A stretch of 64,000 nucleotides of DNA from Epiperipatus broadwayi (lineage: Eukaryota; Onychophora; Udeonychophora; Euonychophora; Peripatidae): contig JAQFVV010000185.1 of assembly GCA_028023455.1 (NCBI GenBank), positions 122,001 to 186,000 of the forward strand. The letters are read 5' to 3'. The notes below the pieces were generated by a model. The model ran no database searches, was not told the origin of the DNA, and saw only the letters and a program-made list of their open reading frames with translations. Position 1 is the first letter of the stretch. Each line of letters starts with the position of its first letter. Both the position numbers and the translations under genes were made by a program. Below are positions 37,738 through 51,190 of this stretch, piece by piece.

Positions 37738-38810
37738 TGTATTAAACCACTTTTAAATCCAGCTTGTTCTTTTGGTTGGTTAAAATTCAATGTTCTTTGT
37801 AGACAAATTGTAATTATCTTGGTAAAAAATTTGTATAAAACTAATATAAGACTGATAGGTCTATAATTTGTAATATATTTTTATCACCTTTCTACATATT
37901 AATATTAATACTGCATTCTTTCAATCATCTGGTCCAACCTTATCATTTAGACATTCGGTATATAACATACCAAAATTTTTTCTATTTCTTCACTTTCTTC
38001 TTTTAATATATCAATTATAATTAAATATTTATCTGGAACTTTTCTCTTATTCATAAGTTTAATTGCATGTCTCATTTCTTCATTTAAAATTCTGGGCAAT
38101 TTTTTTGTTGCTATATAATTCTTGATAGAATTCTTCTACCCATTTCATGATATCATCTCTCTTTTTAGTAATAGTTCCATTTTTTTTAATTATTGCAGAT
38201 ATAAGTTTCCTACAAATACCAAAATGTTCTTTTATACTCTTGAGACTTTTATTCTCTTCTACAGCTTTCCTTGTTAGTTCACAATTATACTTTCTTATAT
38301 CAATATCAACTCTTTTTCATACCATTTTACAAAATTCAAGATATTCAATCATTTTTCATGCACTATTTTTATATATCTTCAAATTCATTTTTCTTCATAA
38401 ATTATCTAGTCTCAGTAAAAATTTTATTGATTAATTGCTTTTTTTACCAGTTATCTTTGTTGCAGTTTTAAAATATATCAGTTATTTTCCTATTAATTTC
38501 ATTCAAATCTGAATTATGTTTAAAATCTACTAATACTTGAAAACAATTTGTAAGTTCTAATTTAAAGTGATTAAAATATTTCTGAATATTAGCAATATCC
38601 ACTGTCAATATTGTTTTTCTTAATAATTTTTGTCTCTAGTTTTGCATTAACACATATCATACATCTTACTAATCAATGATCACTTCTCTTACTGAATTTA
38701 TTAGGATCATTATAATCTTGAAATATGTATTTTTTATTAGTCAAAATATAATCCAATTCTGCTGTACCTTCATTTGGATGCTTCCATGTCCATTACCTTT
38801 TAATATTTTT

Positions 38811-39005
38811 CTAAAAAAAATAAATCATGATATAACATTTTTCTTTTTCTGCAAACTCCACAAGTCTATGTCGTCTCTCATTTCTATTACCATAACCAAA
38901 TCTACCTACAGCACTTTCATCTTTTATTCGTTCACCAATTCTAGCATTAAAGTCCAAAACAATTTTAAAATGTTGTTTATTCAGATCGAAAATCATTTTG
39001 TGCAA
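38811..39005 (-). pseudogene. RTE endonuclease fragment
   Basis: A 64-codon open segment with DFNARIGERIKDESAVGRFG, the conserved GDFNA-type motif of exonuclease-endonuclease-phosphatase folds, then RNERRHRLVEFA. It lies directly upstream in sense of the RT segments. Confidence 0.8.
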
Positions 39006-39300
39006 CCATATATAAATCTTCTACTATTTCATCACTATGAGAACTTGTTGGGGTATAAACCTGAATTATCTGCATTTTTTGTCTGCTATTTAGTTGAATA
39101 ACTAACCTTGCCACTCTGTCCAATACACAATAAATCCCCACAATGTTGTTCTTCCACTTTTTATTTATAATGAATCCTACTCCAGTTGGAATTCCAATAT
39201 TTGTGCCTTTGTAGTTGAGTACACATCCACTTTTTAAATCAATTGTCTCTTCACTTTTACTTCTAACTTCACAAAGTCCAATAATAACTCATAAATGTTC

Positions 39301-42300
39301 TGTAAAAATGTTTAAAAATATTTTAAAAATATATTTATTTAATTTATTACTGTAAATGATATTGTTTTAAAATTAATTTAATAAAAAATTATGACCTACT
39401 TACATTTTAATTAATTATAAAGAAATGTCGCATTTATATGAGGTAAAAAAATTATATTATCTTGTTTATACACTATTCAGAATCTGAGATTTAATGTAAA
39501 AATGACTTTTTAATTTTAATCACATTTTGAAAATAAACATTTAGCATAGAATCACAATTATTTTGCTTTTGAATGTTTTATACAGATGTTAATTTTATAT
39601 AGCTTAAGGATATGTTCAATTTCTTCATATAATATACAAAACTCAATAAATTTGCAATATAGAAGTCTGTTGTAATACTTTTTTATTGTTCCATTTGTGT
39701 GGAAAGTTAACTTTAGTGTAGAATTGTAATTTTTTGTTTTTGAATATCTTTTTCTGTTGTCACTTTTATCAGTTTGAGGCTAAATTTATAAAAGTGTCCT
39801 GTAAATTTTTAATTTGATTACATGCTTTTCTGTTTAGTCTTGCCATCAAAAACTTCTTTTATTGTTTCCATTTATGATGAAAATAAATTTTTAGTGTAGA
39901 ATTGCAAATGTTTTGGCTTTATATGTCATGTGTAGTTGAAAATAAAAATACTTTACTAACATTTACACAGAATAGTGAAAGATTTTGATTTGATTTTTTA
40001 ACAATTCTTTTTTTTTAAATTGGTGTATATACTACAGGAATTGTAATCTTAATATAAATGTTTGTTATTATACTACCTAATAGTGGTCAGGAAATAGAAG
40101 AGTTCAAATTTAAGCTATTTAAAATAATAGCAGTGCACATTTAAATCAATAACTTTATATCTTCTCAAAATTTCCATCATTTATCTTCCAAATCTGCCAC
40201 TTTGATGCCTTGTCTCAATTAATCTTACAATTAGCCAGTTCCTTCTCCTATTGGTCAAACATTTGATATCACTGTTAGCTGTGATCAACCATATCTTATC
40301 ATAATATGCTTTATCATCATTAGGACATACAATGGGCATTAATTAATTATATAATGGAAATAGTAAATTATATGCATGTATGTTTGAGAAAATTTATAGT
40401 TTGACTGTACTTTGAGTTGACAATTGTGTAACAGATCTAGTATAAGTATGCATTCACTAGTTAACTTATACCATAAATTATTTTGCCAACTATGCAATCA
40501 AATGTCTATATTTATCAACTTTATATGTAACAGCAGAAAGCTGGCTAAGGACTTGAGGATAATTATTTACATATTTGTATTATTGTAATATTTTTCTAAA
40601 TAATCTCAACAAAAATATAAAATTACAGCAAAGTAGTAAATAATCAAAAGTATGGAATATTGAACAAAAACAATGCTAAGAATGAACAAAAAGACTAAAA
40701 TTTAATTATCAGAACAATAATACTTAATATTTGATTTGACTATTTACAGAAACTTTATATAAAAAATATATGATAAAAATTAATGATAGTTATTATCAGA
40801 GCATCTTTAAAATCATATGTAGTATGTATTTCAAATAATGCTTTTAAAAATTAAGCTTGATATTATTTTGAAAAATTTCAATTGCCTTAAAAGGCACATT
40901 AGGGATTGCAATGGTTCTCTAACATGCATAGATATTCAAACTAGCATATAATTATTGTTTTTTTACAAAATAACATCTTAAATTAAATGTAAATATTAAC
41001 ATTAATTATGCAACTTAGGCAAGTTTGAGTAGAAATATAAATAATCAATTTTGAATATCAAAATATAAATGTATTCATTAGACATCAAATAATTTCCATA
41101 CAAATCCTGAAGAAATTTTGTAGAACTGTACTTACAATATACCTTTTACCTATGCTGCTTTGTGTTTTCAAATACAGGGAGTGCTATTGAAATATTTGTA
41201 TTAATTTAGCATTATGAAACCATAGATTTAATGTATTTGACTTACATTTTTCTCAGATTATTATTATATAGTGTATCTCCAGGTTTCCAATTGTACTAAA
41301 TGAATGTAATTTTCTTTCCTCTGTATCTTTTTGCAACATGGATTATATTTTATTAAAATGAAATATGTAATAAACACTATCCATAATAATAATAATCTAG
41401 GAATGAGAGGATGCAGTGAATAAACGGTTCTATGAAATTGCTTCAGAATTTATATAGAAATTATCATATAAATCTGTCTATAATTTTTAATAATTCTTTT
41501 AGTTGTAAAGCTGCTGTTATTATTATTACTAAAAATCTTAGATGTGATTTTTTTTGTCAAAGAAGTAAAATCACTAATGAGTTGATTTAAAAATGGATTT
41601 GAGATAGGGGATTTCATTTGATAAAGATCATATGCTTAGGTAAACATATTTAGGCATTTCTTGTATATCTGAAAAATATCTAAAAAAGGCAGTCTAAAAA
41701 TGGCTTGTCTTTTAATAGTCTGGCTAGGTTGGCATATCTGGAAGTTTTCATTAAAACAATAGAAATAATCATATTATCAGTAATGCTAATAAAGTAGAAG
41801 GCAGTAATAGTACTAAAAATAAATATTATAAATCTATTTTTGTTAAAATATAAATGCATGTAATGTGTGAAATTCATTTATGCAAATTCATTAAAATATG
41901 AATGGAGGTCATTATTAGAAACTAAAATATTGTGAAGAAAAAAACAAACAAGATATAAGATTGGTATAACTGCTCTTAATAAAACTTGTTTTCCAGAAAA
42001 AGACATTTATTTAATAGAGCAGTCAAATTTTAGGAATTCTTTACTGCATCAAAACTAATGGTATTTAAACATGGTTTACACAATAATACATGTCTTCATT
42101 TTATTAGTGCATATCCTTCAATATTAGATTAAAAAATATTAGATTAGAAAGTCAGAAGTGTTTTTATTTATTGTTAGATAGCATTATTACATTTTCCCAT
42201 TAAAGATTAAATTTTTCTTCTTGTCTTGATGATTTTAGTTGATTTTTGGTACATATGAAATATTTAGGCCCAAAACTATAGAAAATAGTTGTATTGGCGC

Positions 42301-42685
42301 TGTTATAAAAATATGATATTTAATTTTTATGTAGATTGACTTCCACTCATTGTTTAGACAGAAAAATCCCTGTAAAGAAACTAGATATATTCCTACTTAA
42401 AACAACATTTAATAAATTATATTATAGCTAAAAGTAAAAATACAAAGAAATGTGAATGTATGGATCATAGATAAGTATATTTTAAGATTAAGGTAATAGC
42501 TGCATTAAAAACAAGACATATTCCAAATATTCACTATTAACTTAATAATCATTCACTATTCATGATAAATTTTAATGCTTATTAAACACTAAATTTCTAA
42601 TTTGCACTTTCAGAATTGCCATCTTATTGAAAAATGACATTTTCTTAAAGAATCTGTTATAGATATAAGTTGTTCTTTTTTTTTT
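39301..42685. other. Long noncoding A+T-rich stretch
   Basis: No gene or recognisable repeat over 3.4 kb. Small ORFs (for example 41680-41877) have no motif. Confidence 0.45.
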
Positions 42686-42689
42686 TTTT

Positions 42690-44480
42690 GATTTCATTAA
42701 AAAGAAGGATCATATTATTATTACTGACTTTAATGAAAGAAATCATGATATTTTTTGCTTGATAACAATAACATGTTGAATATAAACCTTATAAGCAATA
42801 TGGAGATTTAAAGGCAGAAGTTCAACAACTGGCAAAAAGTCTTAAGTGACTGACAGATTAAAAGTTTCAAAGATATTAAGAGAAATACAGATCTTCACTG
42901 ATTAAATCACTCTAGAACATTTTTAATGCATTGAAAGTGGTATATAAACATGAAAACAATTTTATAATTGAATTAATTTCATCAATAAAATTCTTTTACA
43001 TGATGATAATAATATTTTAAACAGATGAAGGAAGTATTTGAACATATTTTGAATAATGATAACTTTTAATGATGTATTCATTTTATCTAGGCATTTAGAT
43101 TTTCAACTCAGGGAAGTTAAAATAGCTCTTTATAATCATACAATTTTTTTAGGAATATGTATTATATTTATAAAATTATGCTACCTTATATGTCTCCTGA
43201 TGTTAAGAATGTCTCTGCTGTTTCAATTTATTAAATCAAAAGAATTAAACAAGAATGCAATTACTATGATGAAATATAATCATTATCAATTATAACAAAG
43301 TTATTGTTATATAGGTTGCTTTTAATTATTGTTGAGTGTTATTAAAGACCCAGTACAATTTTTTAAAGAATCAATGAGTTCAGTACATATATTTTGTTTC
43401 CAGGAATTTTCAAAAAATGTGCCAGAAACATGAGTGTAGTTTATATATTGCTTTTCAAGGAATTTAACTCATTTAATCAAACAAGTTTGTGTCAATGTTT
43501 GAAATTAGATTATTATGCATCACAGTTTATTCATATTATACGGCTTATACATGATGCAGTACATGATGTACTACAGATAGAAAATTGATACATTTGAAAT
43601 AGGAACTCATGTTAAATAAGAATATATACTCATTCTAAATCTGTTTCAATTTTTATGATTGTGATCTTTGGAATTTTATAGGTGGCATAAGAAATCAGGG
43701 ATCAACTTGCAATAAAAACAAAAACAAGGACTTCATTCTTTTGACTCCTGAATTTGCAGTATTGTTTTGATTGTTCAATTTTTACTTAGTTCAAAAATGA
43801 TCTACAGAATACATTTAATGTTTTGAAGGCAAGATATAAAGACTTTGATTTAGAAATTAATATTCAAAAAACTATAACCATTAATATCTAGGAATGCAAA
43901 AAAACTCTTCAGCATATTTCAACTTGTATCAGTATCAACTTGAAAAAGTCATCAAATTAAATATCATGGTAATTTTTTAACTAGAAATTTGGACTTAAAT
44001 ATTAAAATGCAGCACAGACTCAAATGTTTGGCTAATGCTTTTAACAAGTTACAAGAGAACATTTCACCACAATGAAATAGATGCTGTAATTAGATTAATT
44101 ATATACAGAGATGTTGTGTGGCAATGAGAATTGGATCATCTATCAATGTAAAGAAAATGTATGAAAGTTTCATTTAAGAAAAATCTGGAATTTTTTTGAA
44201 AATGTAATATCAAGATCACAAAAACAACTAATACATTTTTTACTCATTAAATGTCATATTATATCATCCAATAATATAAAGTCTTTAGCTTTATATGATT
44301 GGATATAAGTAATAAACAGTAGAGAAGACTTCCCAAAATTTTTTTAAATAATGAACATGATTATAGTATTTGTGGGAAAAGCAGATCTCATTTTCATTAT
44401 AAGAATTAAATTCATTCTAAAAAACTGCAATATTAATTATCCACACTGGAAGATATAGTTGTGAATGATATAATGGAAAG
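42690..44480 (+). mobile_element. Decayed LINE (RT plus C-terminal Cys/His remnant)
   Basis: Broken plus-strand translation follows a LINE order: LDFQLREVKIALYNH (43103, cf. EVxxAIxxLKNGKAPG), MSVVYILLFKEFNSFNQ (43430, motif A-like FIDLTKAFDSVN with the Asp residues lost), YASQFIHIIRLIHD (43516), ITFHHNEIDAVIRLIIYRDV (about 44070), and a final CGKSRSHFHY..IH zinc-knuckle-like remnant (about 44372). The ORFs at 43056 and 43394 are pieces of it. Confidence 0.6.
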
Positions 44481-45054
44481 ATATAATTAGATAAGACAAA
44501 ATAAGAAGTTTTTTTTAAAAATATAAAAGACAGTAGTGAGAAAAGTAAATAAACACAATAATAGACCAATATGTTCTATATAATGGACATATTCTTGTTT
44601 TATAGGTTGGTTTACATAGTGATTGTGGAACTCATTTGTAGTGTATTAGTATTGTTATTTGTCTTTTTTTCTTTTAATGTTGGAATAGCATATTATTTTG
44701 CAAGTAACTATTGATTTCCATTTTTTAAAGATAAGCTTGTTATATTAAGACTAGTAGTTAATAAAAATCTGAATTTGTATATTAATTATTTAATAGTTCT
44801 ATTCTAGAGAGTGTGTGTCAAGTGTTTCAATGCTGCTTTTTAAGCTATTCATTATTCAAAAGTTTTAAACACTGGAAGCCAAATTAAGACAGTTACATTC
44901 CTTTGCCAACATTTCCATTTTATAATATTATATAATAAACTTCTTATTGATTAACTCATTGCAAATAACTATAAATTACTATTTAAATTTACATTGCCTT
45001 CTTAATTGACCACTTATTTTTCTTATATATTCTTAGTCTATTGAATATTAATAA
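44481..45054. other. Noncoding A+T-rich DNA
   Basis: Nothing recognised. Confidence 0.5.
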
Positions 45055-45270
45055 TATTAAGTCAGATGTCACATGACTTATATATAGCTTGCAATTACCA
45101 ATATGTAAACTTAAGAGCATGCTAACAAGCTTTTTTTTATATTATGATAAATGCTACTACAAGAGAAGGCATTCAAATCATCTTTATCTTAGATTGTCCC
45201 CATCCCCAGACCGGTTTCGACCTATGGGTCTCTTCAGTGAGGAGTTGGGAGGTATTTCAAATTTTTTTAA
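45055..45270. mobile_element. Single-unit hammerhead retroelement (family A relative)
   Basis: Starts with AAGTCAGATGTCACATGAC (45060-45078), matching the motif at about 1307 in the family A foldback. TATATATAGCTTGCAA and CTAACAAGCTTTT follow (cf. 1362-1392). Then comes ATGATAAATGCTACTACAAG (cf. 57118) and the hammerhead. It is noncoding and about 200 bp long. Unlike the 1.3 kb copy it is not an inverted dimer. Confidence 0.65.
45198..45249 (-). ncRNA. Hammerhead ribozyme, complete and probably active
   Basis: Minus strand: stem I strand TCCTCA, CTGAAGA (45237-45231), stem II GACC-CATA-GGTC (45230-45219, four Watson-Crick pairs), GAAA (45218-45215), palindromic stem III ACCGGT, cleavage triplet GTC, then TGGGGA. 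Stem I is 6 bp (one G-T), then an internal loop and two more C-G pairs. Cleavage is expected between 45209 and 45208. All invariant bases are present. Stem III is so short that, as described for other minimal hammerheads, dimerisation through the palindrome may be needed. Confidence 0.85.
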
Positions 45271-45960
45271 ATAAGATATGTTTTTCAATTTTTTAATAAT
45301 GAGTTACTCTTTATTTTTAATTATCCAACAAATAAACTATGTAGACAGTTTACAATAGTAAGATTACATTAATCTTTTATATTTAAAATGTAATTATTCT
45401 GCAACTAATATTGAATGATATATAATTTTTAAAAATTAACAAAAATAACAAGCTCATTCTCCTTTTTTTATTTTTTATACAGTGATTTAACATAATTTTT
45501 TTATTTTGCAATAACTTTACTATCTTTCTTTCTCTCTCTAAATATTTTTAGTGAAATGAAGGGTTTCATGGGTATATGTTGTTTTATAAATCATATTTTT
45601 GGGAATAACCATGTTTAATAGAGTAAAATAAAAGTAAAACATCAATATTTCATCTCACTTGCTCTCAACTAAATGAAAAAAAGTGTAATAATAATATGGT
45701 TGTAGTATATATAATTGTATTATATACATTGACTCACATTTGGCAAAGTTTTTAAATTTTTATTCACTTGTGACATGAGAAAACACTTTCCATATTGTTG
45801 ATATTTTTAGTATTTCATCATGTTTGTTGATGCAATTTGTTTTTTTAAATATTTCTATCAGTAGGCATAAATTTCCTAGTTAAGGTATCATTGATAGGTT
45901 TAAAAACAAAAATATCTATAAAAGGGAAGTTTCCATCTTCTGCATTTCTACAGAGGACTT
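45271..45960. other. Noncoding A+T-rich DNA
   Basis: Nothing recognised. Confidence 0.5.
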
Positions 45961-45964
45961 AATT

Positions 45965-46169
45965 AGGGGTATAGATTATTAATATGTAATAAGAAATCAT
46001 CAAATTCTTCAAGGGAAATACCAACTTTTATGAATACACCTGAGTCAGATAGATAGTTTGTATAATCTGATTTAAAGTCTGTGTTAAAAAATTCTTCCAT
46101 GAATAAATTAAAAAAAATTGGTGTGGAAAATAAATTGGGATTTTGAAGTATTTGTTTGCTATGTGGTGT

Positions 46170-46212
<43 letters not shown>

Positions 46213-46216
46213 GTGT

Positions 46217-46271
<55 letters not shown>

Positions 46272-46530
46272 CACCACATTAGCTAAACATTATTTTAATA
46301 ATATAATTTTTACTTTCAATTGTCAATTCTACAAACAAGTACTTCAAAATCCCAATTGTATTTTCCATCACCAATGTTTTTGTTAATTTATTCATGGAAG
46401 AATTTGTTAACACAGACTTTAAATGCAGATTATAGAAACTATCTATCTGACTCAGGTGTATTCATAACAAATTTGGTATTTGCACACATTGAAAAGGAAA
46501 TTTGGATGATTTCTTATTATATATATATAT
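45965..46530. mobile_element. Two inverted PLE RT fragments around a (TA)n hairpin
   Basis: The left arm (45965-46170, minus sense) and right arm (46262-46530, plus sense) both encode the same PLE RT segment: NLFSTPIFFNLFMEEFFNTD (motif B region; usual form PLSPxLANLFMEEFE), then YLSDSGVFI, where the catalytic YVDDVFI is expected, then LEEFDDFLLHINNLYP. The two arms are joined by GTGGTGTTATATA..TATATAACACCAC around about 100 bp of interrupted TA. The catalytic Asp pair is lost. Confidence 0.75.
46169..46271. repeat. (TA)n with interruptions
   Basis: TA blocks broken by GTATATA and GTGTTATA. It forms the loop of the inverted PLE fragments. Confidence 0.95.
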
Positions 46531-46899
46531 ATAACTTCATAGAGAAAATAATTTATTCTATCTGATTCATTATGTATCTTGCTAAAGCCTGAATAGGTGA
46601 TCTCATGGCACTAGATTGAATGAAATGACTGCTTTCATATTTTTGGTAGGTCATAAAATTTAGCACATAAATGTATCATAATGAAAATAACCAATTCAAA
46701 TCAGAAAAAATATTACCTTTCATTTATAAAACAGACAATTAAAAAATCTAAGATTATTATACACAAAAACTTATGCACATCAAATTGTATAATTAAAATT
46801 AAATTAAAAAATTAATAAAAAATACAAAATATCATGAAAAAAAAGGAAATATCAATTATTAAAACTTTGAATTATAATGCTAAATAGAATTGCACCAAT

Positions 46900-46904
<5 letters not shown>
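46531..46904. other. Noncoding A+T-rich DNA
   Basis: Nothing recognised. Confidence 0.5.

Positions 46905-46972
<68 letters not shown>
46905..46972. repeat. (TA)n microsatellite
   Basis: About 34 TA copies followed by GTGGCAAAG, the inverted form of the TTGGCCAC that precedes the TA tract at 47913. Confidence 0.95.
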
Positions 46973-46975
<3 letters not shown>

Positions 46976-46977
46976 GC

Positions 46978-47860
46978 AAAGTCCAATATGTAAATAAGGC
47001 ACAATATGTAAATTAGATATTCAGTTTTTTTATTAATGGTACCCAAGAAAGTTTTCTATTTATAGAATAAGAATCCCTTGTAATAACCCAAGTCTTTATG
47101 TTTTCCTATCATCCCTCTCTGCACTTATTGTTCTAACAAAAGATGTGTTGCATATCCAGCTCTTGACTAAAAAAGATTGATTTATATTCGTGATTTAATT
47201 TGGCTTTGTTATATAAATACATATGCTGAGTGCCTTTTATTGATCTGTTAATGAGAGATTTCCTGTAATACACCAAGCTTCAGTTTAGGGCTTGGCATGA
47301 GATTTTACATACATTCTGGTATGTTCCAAAAGAATTGTGTTTTTTGCCATTGTTTAAAAGGTTGTTGAGTGAGGGGACAATCTGAAACCTACTCTGAATG
47401 TGTCTGTACAGATCTTTTGAAAGATCATTGCAATATGAGGGATGTAGGTCAGGCTTATCCATAGTTTAACTGGATTATTATTGTGAGAAATTTTGTTGAT
47501 ATTATTATAAAATTTTTCAACTGTTTTTATTAGTTTATTTTTATTAGTTTATTATAGTTATGTCTGATATCTGTTAAATCCATAATATACAATTCGATTT
47601 TGATTTTTGTTTCAGCCATGTATTTGCATAACTTCTTGTTTCTATCCTAAAAAACCTCTTAGGCCTGCAAATTTATGTCAAATGGAACTTTAGACTTAGG
47701 TATGGATGGCAGCTCTCACATGAATTGGTTCAACATTCATTTTATGATCATATTCACCCTTGTTTTTTGGTCATATATATCCAGAAAATTTATACATTGA
47801 TTCTTATCTTCATGTTTAATCATCCATTAGTCCTTTCCAGAGGTGATGCTTTATCTAGTT
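46978..47860 (-). mobile_element. PLE remnant (thumb, linker, GIY-YIG start)
   Basis: Minus-strand translation: INFLDIYMTKKQG (about 47800; the PLE xxFLDVxI motif after the palm), HKFAGLRGFL (about 47660, same family as the 3.3 kb PLE), a linker in PSYCNDLSKDLYRHIQSRF (47440), then NVCKISCQALN and SLINRSIKGTQHMYL (47300-47230), the Cys and Arg parts of the GIY-YIG domain. Stops and frameshifts are frequent. It is bracketed by TA tracts at 46905-46972 and 47913-47942. Confidence 0.65.
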
Positions 47861-47908
47861 CTACACATATATTGTTAATTTGATCCTTATATACACATTT
47901 GTCTTGGC

Positions 47909-47912
<4 letters not shown>

Positions 47913-47942
<30 letters not shown>
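47913..47942. repeat. (TA)n microsatellite
   Basis: About 15 TA copies preceded by CTTGGCCAC. Confidence 0.95.
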
Positions 47943-47943
<1 letters not shown>

Positions 47944-48115
47944 TGGCTAAGTGTTCTATTCAGCATTACGATTCTGGAAGCATCCTGCCGAAAACTAGCT
48001 CAGTGCTTTTAACATATTTTAGTGATAATTTTACCATTTCATATTAATTTGAACAGTACAAGTTTTGTAGAATTACATAATTTTATGAAAAGTATATAAC
48101 TATTGAGATGATAAT

Positions 48116-48200
48116 GATGATGATGATTATTATTAATAGTAGTAGAAGTAGTAGTAGTAGTAGTAATAGTAGTAGTAGGTAATAGTAGTAGTAATAGTAA
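48116..48200. repeat. Imperfect trinucleotide array (GAT/TAG)
   Basis: GATGATGATGATTATTATTA followed by TAGTAGTAG-type repeats. The minus-strand ORFs over it encode Thr/Tyr homopolymer-like peptides and are artefacts. Confidence 0.85.
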
Positions 48201-49429
48201 TATTTTCTGATGATTCAATACATTCATTAATAACACAATGTTCATTATAATGTGTACTAGCCAAAATAAATTTATACAAAAATAATATAATAAACAAATA
48301 AACAAAAAAGAAAAAAAAAACAGTAAAAAAATAATAATAATACAATACACTAACATATGTACCTTAACATGAATTTTGCAATAGTTTGTAACTTTACACA
48401 TTTATGGTGTTCCTATAAGACTATTATGCAGCAATAATTTTTTTAAATTTCAGAATAGTCCAGGTCCAGACTAGAGTACTTCAAGTTCTGCTTTGAGTCA
48501 TCTTCCAGCTTCTTTCATACTTTTATAGCTGGTATAGGCATATTCTCAGGATCTCTTCTCACTCAAGAATTGTTATTTTTGATATGCTTTTTGCAGAGTT
48601 TTTTTAAACAATGCACTGGTATTATTTTCTATACATTTTTGTCAGGTGGTTTAAAGATTAAAATTACTAATGTTTAGTTTGTCTTTATATAATAATAGCA
48701 AAACATGTTTGTAGCAAAACGTTAAGATCGTTGTTTGTTAAAATTTCAAGTTCTTTGTCTGAGTTTGTTCATATTTCAATATATAACATCATATAGCAGA
48801 CAGGTCAAAGTTGTATCATTTTGAACCGGTTATTTTGAAATACAAACTCTAATGTATTTATATATTAGTTCACAGAGGGCGATACTGGCTTTTTTTGCCA
48901 TGTGGGGTGATTTAATATTTGTATATTTATTTCAATATAGTGTTATGCCCTGGGATTATATATATATGGTCCGATATCTAGTGATCAAACACACAACAAT
49001 TCATTCAGTTATTTTTTAATGTATTTTTTTTTTGCTATTGTGACCATTCTAAGTCAATAAAATTAGAATTAAGTAAAAGTGTTGTTAAATGTTATGTAGC
49101 TCTAAATGTACTACTATTGTTTATGATGATTTTTAAATATAAAATGTTATATAAAATGTTAAAATGAGATGTTAAGAAAATAATAAAATAAGGAAGATTA
49201 TTTTAACTGCTGGTACTACATGAATTATTATATATTGATTTAATCATAAAAACGAGGAATGATGAAAATTCATATAATTTATAATGCACTAAAATATTTA
49301 CGCAATCAAAAGTTTTATTTCTGTAAAAAAATATTGTGTATTGTAAAAACTGTTATAGAATAAAAATTATAAAAAGATTTATATAATAAATTGAATTAAT
49401 GTGAACACTTGCTTGGCCCAACAATAAAT
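48201..49429. other. Noncoding A+T-rich DNA
   Basis: Nothing recognised. 48450-48560 is less A+T-rich, without an ORF. Confidence 0.45.
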
Positions 49430-49436
49430 GAAAAGA

Positions 49437-49495
49437 ATTATCTTTCTATCCTTTTTCTTTTTCTTTCTATCTTTCTTTCTTTCTTTATCTTTCTT

Positions 49496-49538
<43 letters not shown>

Positions 49539-49655
49539 ATCTTTCCTATCTCTTTTTTTTTTTTTTTTCTTTCTTTCTTTCTTTTTTATTTATTTATTTA
49601 CCTTTTTTTTTTTTTTTTCTTTGTCTTGTTTTTTGTTCCCCCCCCACCCCCCTCT

Positions 49656-49711
<56 letters not shown>
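49437..49711. repeat. Polypyrimidine tract (CTTT)n / T-run
   Basis: An almost pure pyrimidine plus strand: TTTCT repeats, a short CCCCCC tract near 49638, then about 50 T. Such mirror-like purine/pyrimidine DNA can form triplexes. Confidence 0.95.
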
Positions 49712-49718
49712 CGCCCAC

Positions 49719-50106
<388 letters not shown>

Positions 50107-50814
50107 AAACATTAAAATCTTAAACCTAAACTAATCAATAAAATAATCAAAATTACTCCAAATTCACAACTCAAACAGATTAACCAAAAATATAGACTCT
50201 AAAACATAACCAATGGTTTCATTACTGCAAGCAGACCTCAAGTGTAAATAAGTACCAAATAAGACACATTTAAACTAAACATTATTCACAATTCCAATTA
50301 CATTCAACACACTCTGCTATATCTGGTGGGTTATCCTTTTCAGAAACCAGTCAGATAGAGAAAGATAAAACTAGTATTCAATTGTGTCATTTTATATATA
50401 ATTATTTATTAATACAAATTGACCAATAATGAAAGAAGAGTGTTAGTAAATTATAATTAATGATGACAAAAGCAAATTTTATATTGCTTTGTAGAGTCCA
50501 ATTCATTTTTTATTACTACATTCAGAGTTCAGTATTTTACACAGTTTCACTTCTGCTATTTACATTATGGCAACTTTAAAAATAGTTTATCCATTTATGG
50601 CTCCATTAGTAGATGCCTATTCTCTCTGCAATTCTACTATTGCATTTCAGACTGTGCTGGTGCAGAAAAAAAAACAACTAGGCTTTTCATAACATTCAGT
50701 TTATTGTGCACAATTATAAGTATATAAAGATTATATCAGTGCTCTCTTATTTATTTCATAGAGTAAATAACACACAACACATACATTAACTGGAGGAAAA
50801 AAAAAGTACCTCTT
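50107..50814. other. Noncoding DNA
   Basis: Nothing recognised. Confidence 0.5.
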
Positions 50815-50956
50815 TAAGTTCATTATTTCCCAATGTACAAACACTGCACATCCTTAATATTAAAAGAACTTTTAAATAAGTTAATTGCTTCAAAATCATA
50901 TGTTTTTAATAATAATTTTTTAATTCTTTTTATTTCATTTCTCTCAAAGAAGACAA

Positions 50957-51190
50957 CTATAGCCTCATCAAAATTAATAGTGTGGCCTGTATCTTTTTCA
51001 TGGATATATAAAGCAAAACTAAGATATTTAATTCTAACTCTACAATATTATTATGTACCTTTATTCTTTTATTTAAGTTCAATTTACACTGAAATATATA
51101 TACCTTCTTACAGAAACAAGGGATAATATACACTACTCCAGGAATAATTTTATCAAAAATTTTTTTTGTATTATTTAATAAATTTTTCAA
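50957..51190 (-). pseudogene. PLE GIY-YIG fragment in the left arm
   Basis: An open 77-codon segment: KIIPGVVYIIPCFCKKVYIF then KLNLNKRIKVH. It keeps the IYxIxC core and the Arg helix. The second GIY-YIG half, normally YIGQT-like, is altered to YIFQC. Confidence 0.8.

Larger units (their letters stand above)
36605..39300 (-). mobile_element. RTE-type LINE, longest copy (endonuclease through 3' tail)
   Basis: On the minus strand, 39290 to 36605 encodes in order: an apurinic-type endonuclease (IIGLCEVRSKSEETIDLKSG; GIPTGVGFIINKKW; IIQVYTPTSSHSDE; VLDFNARIGERIKDESAVG with FGYGNRNERRHRLVEFA), the RT (NQPKEQAGFKSG; FVDYEKAFDSTTISLVTKAL; DGIRQGDSRSPKHF), KVGWSAFGRNN, and the C-terminal RTE tail. 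It ends in (ATC)n / GATGATGATGA at 36606-36620. The endonuclease N-terminus is missing (5' truncation near 39300) and frameshifts are scattered. In a live element this enzyme nicks the target and copies its own RNA. This copy is dead. Confidence 0.85.

Noticed and set aside
47955-48005. CTGGAAGCATCCTGCCGAAAA as another hammerhead
   Set aside because: The CTGANGA core is not matched, stem II does not pair properly, and no stem I partner is visible.
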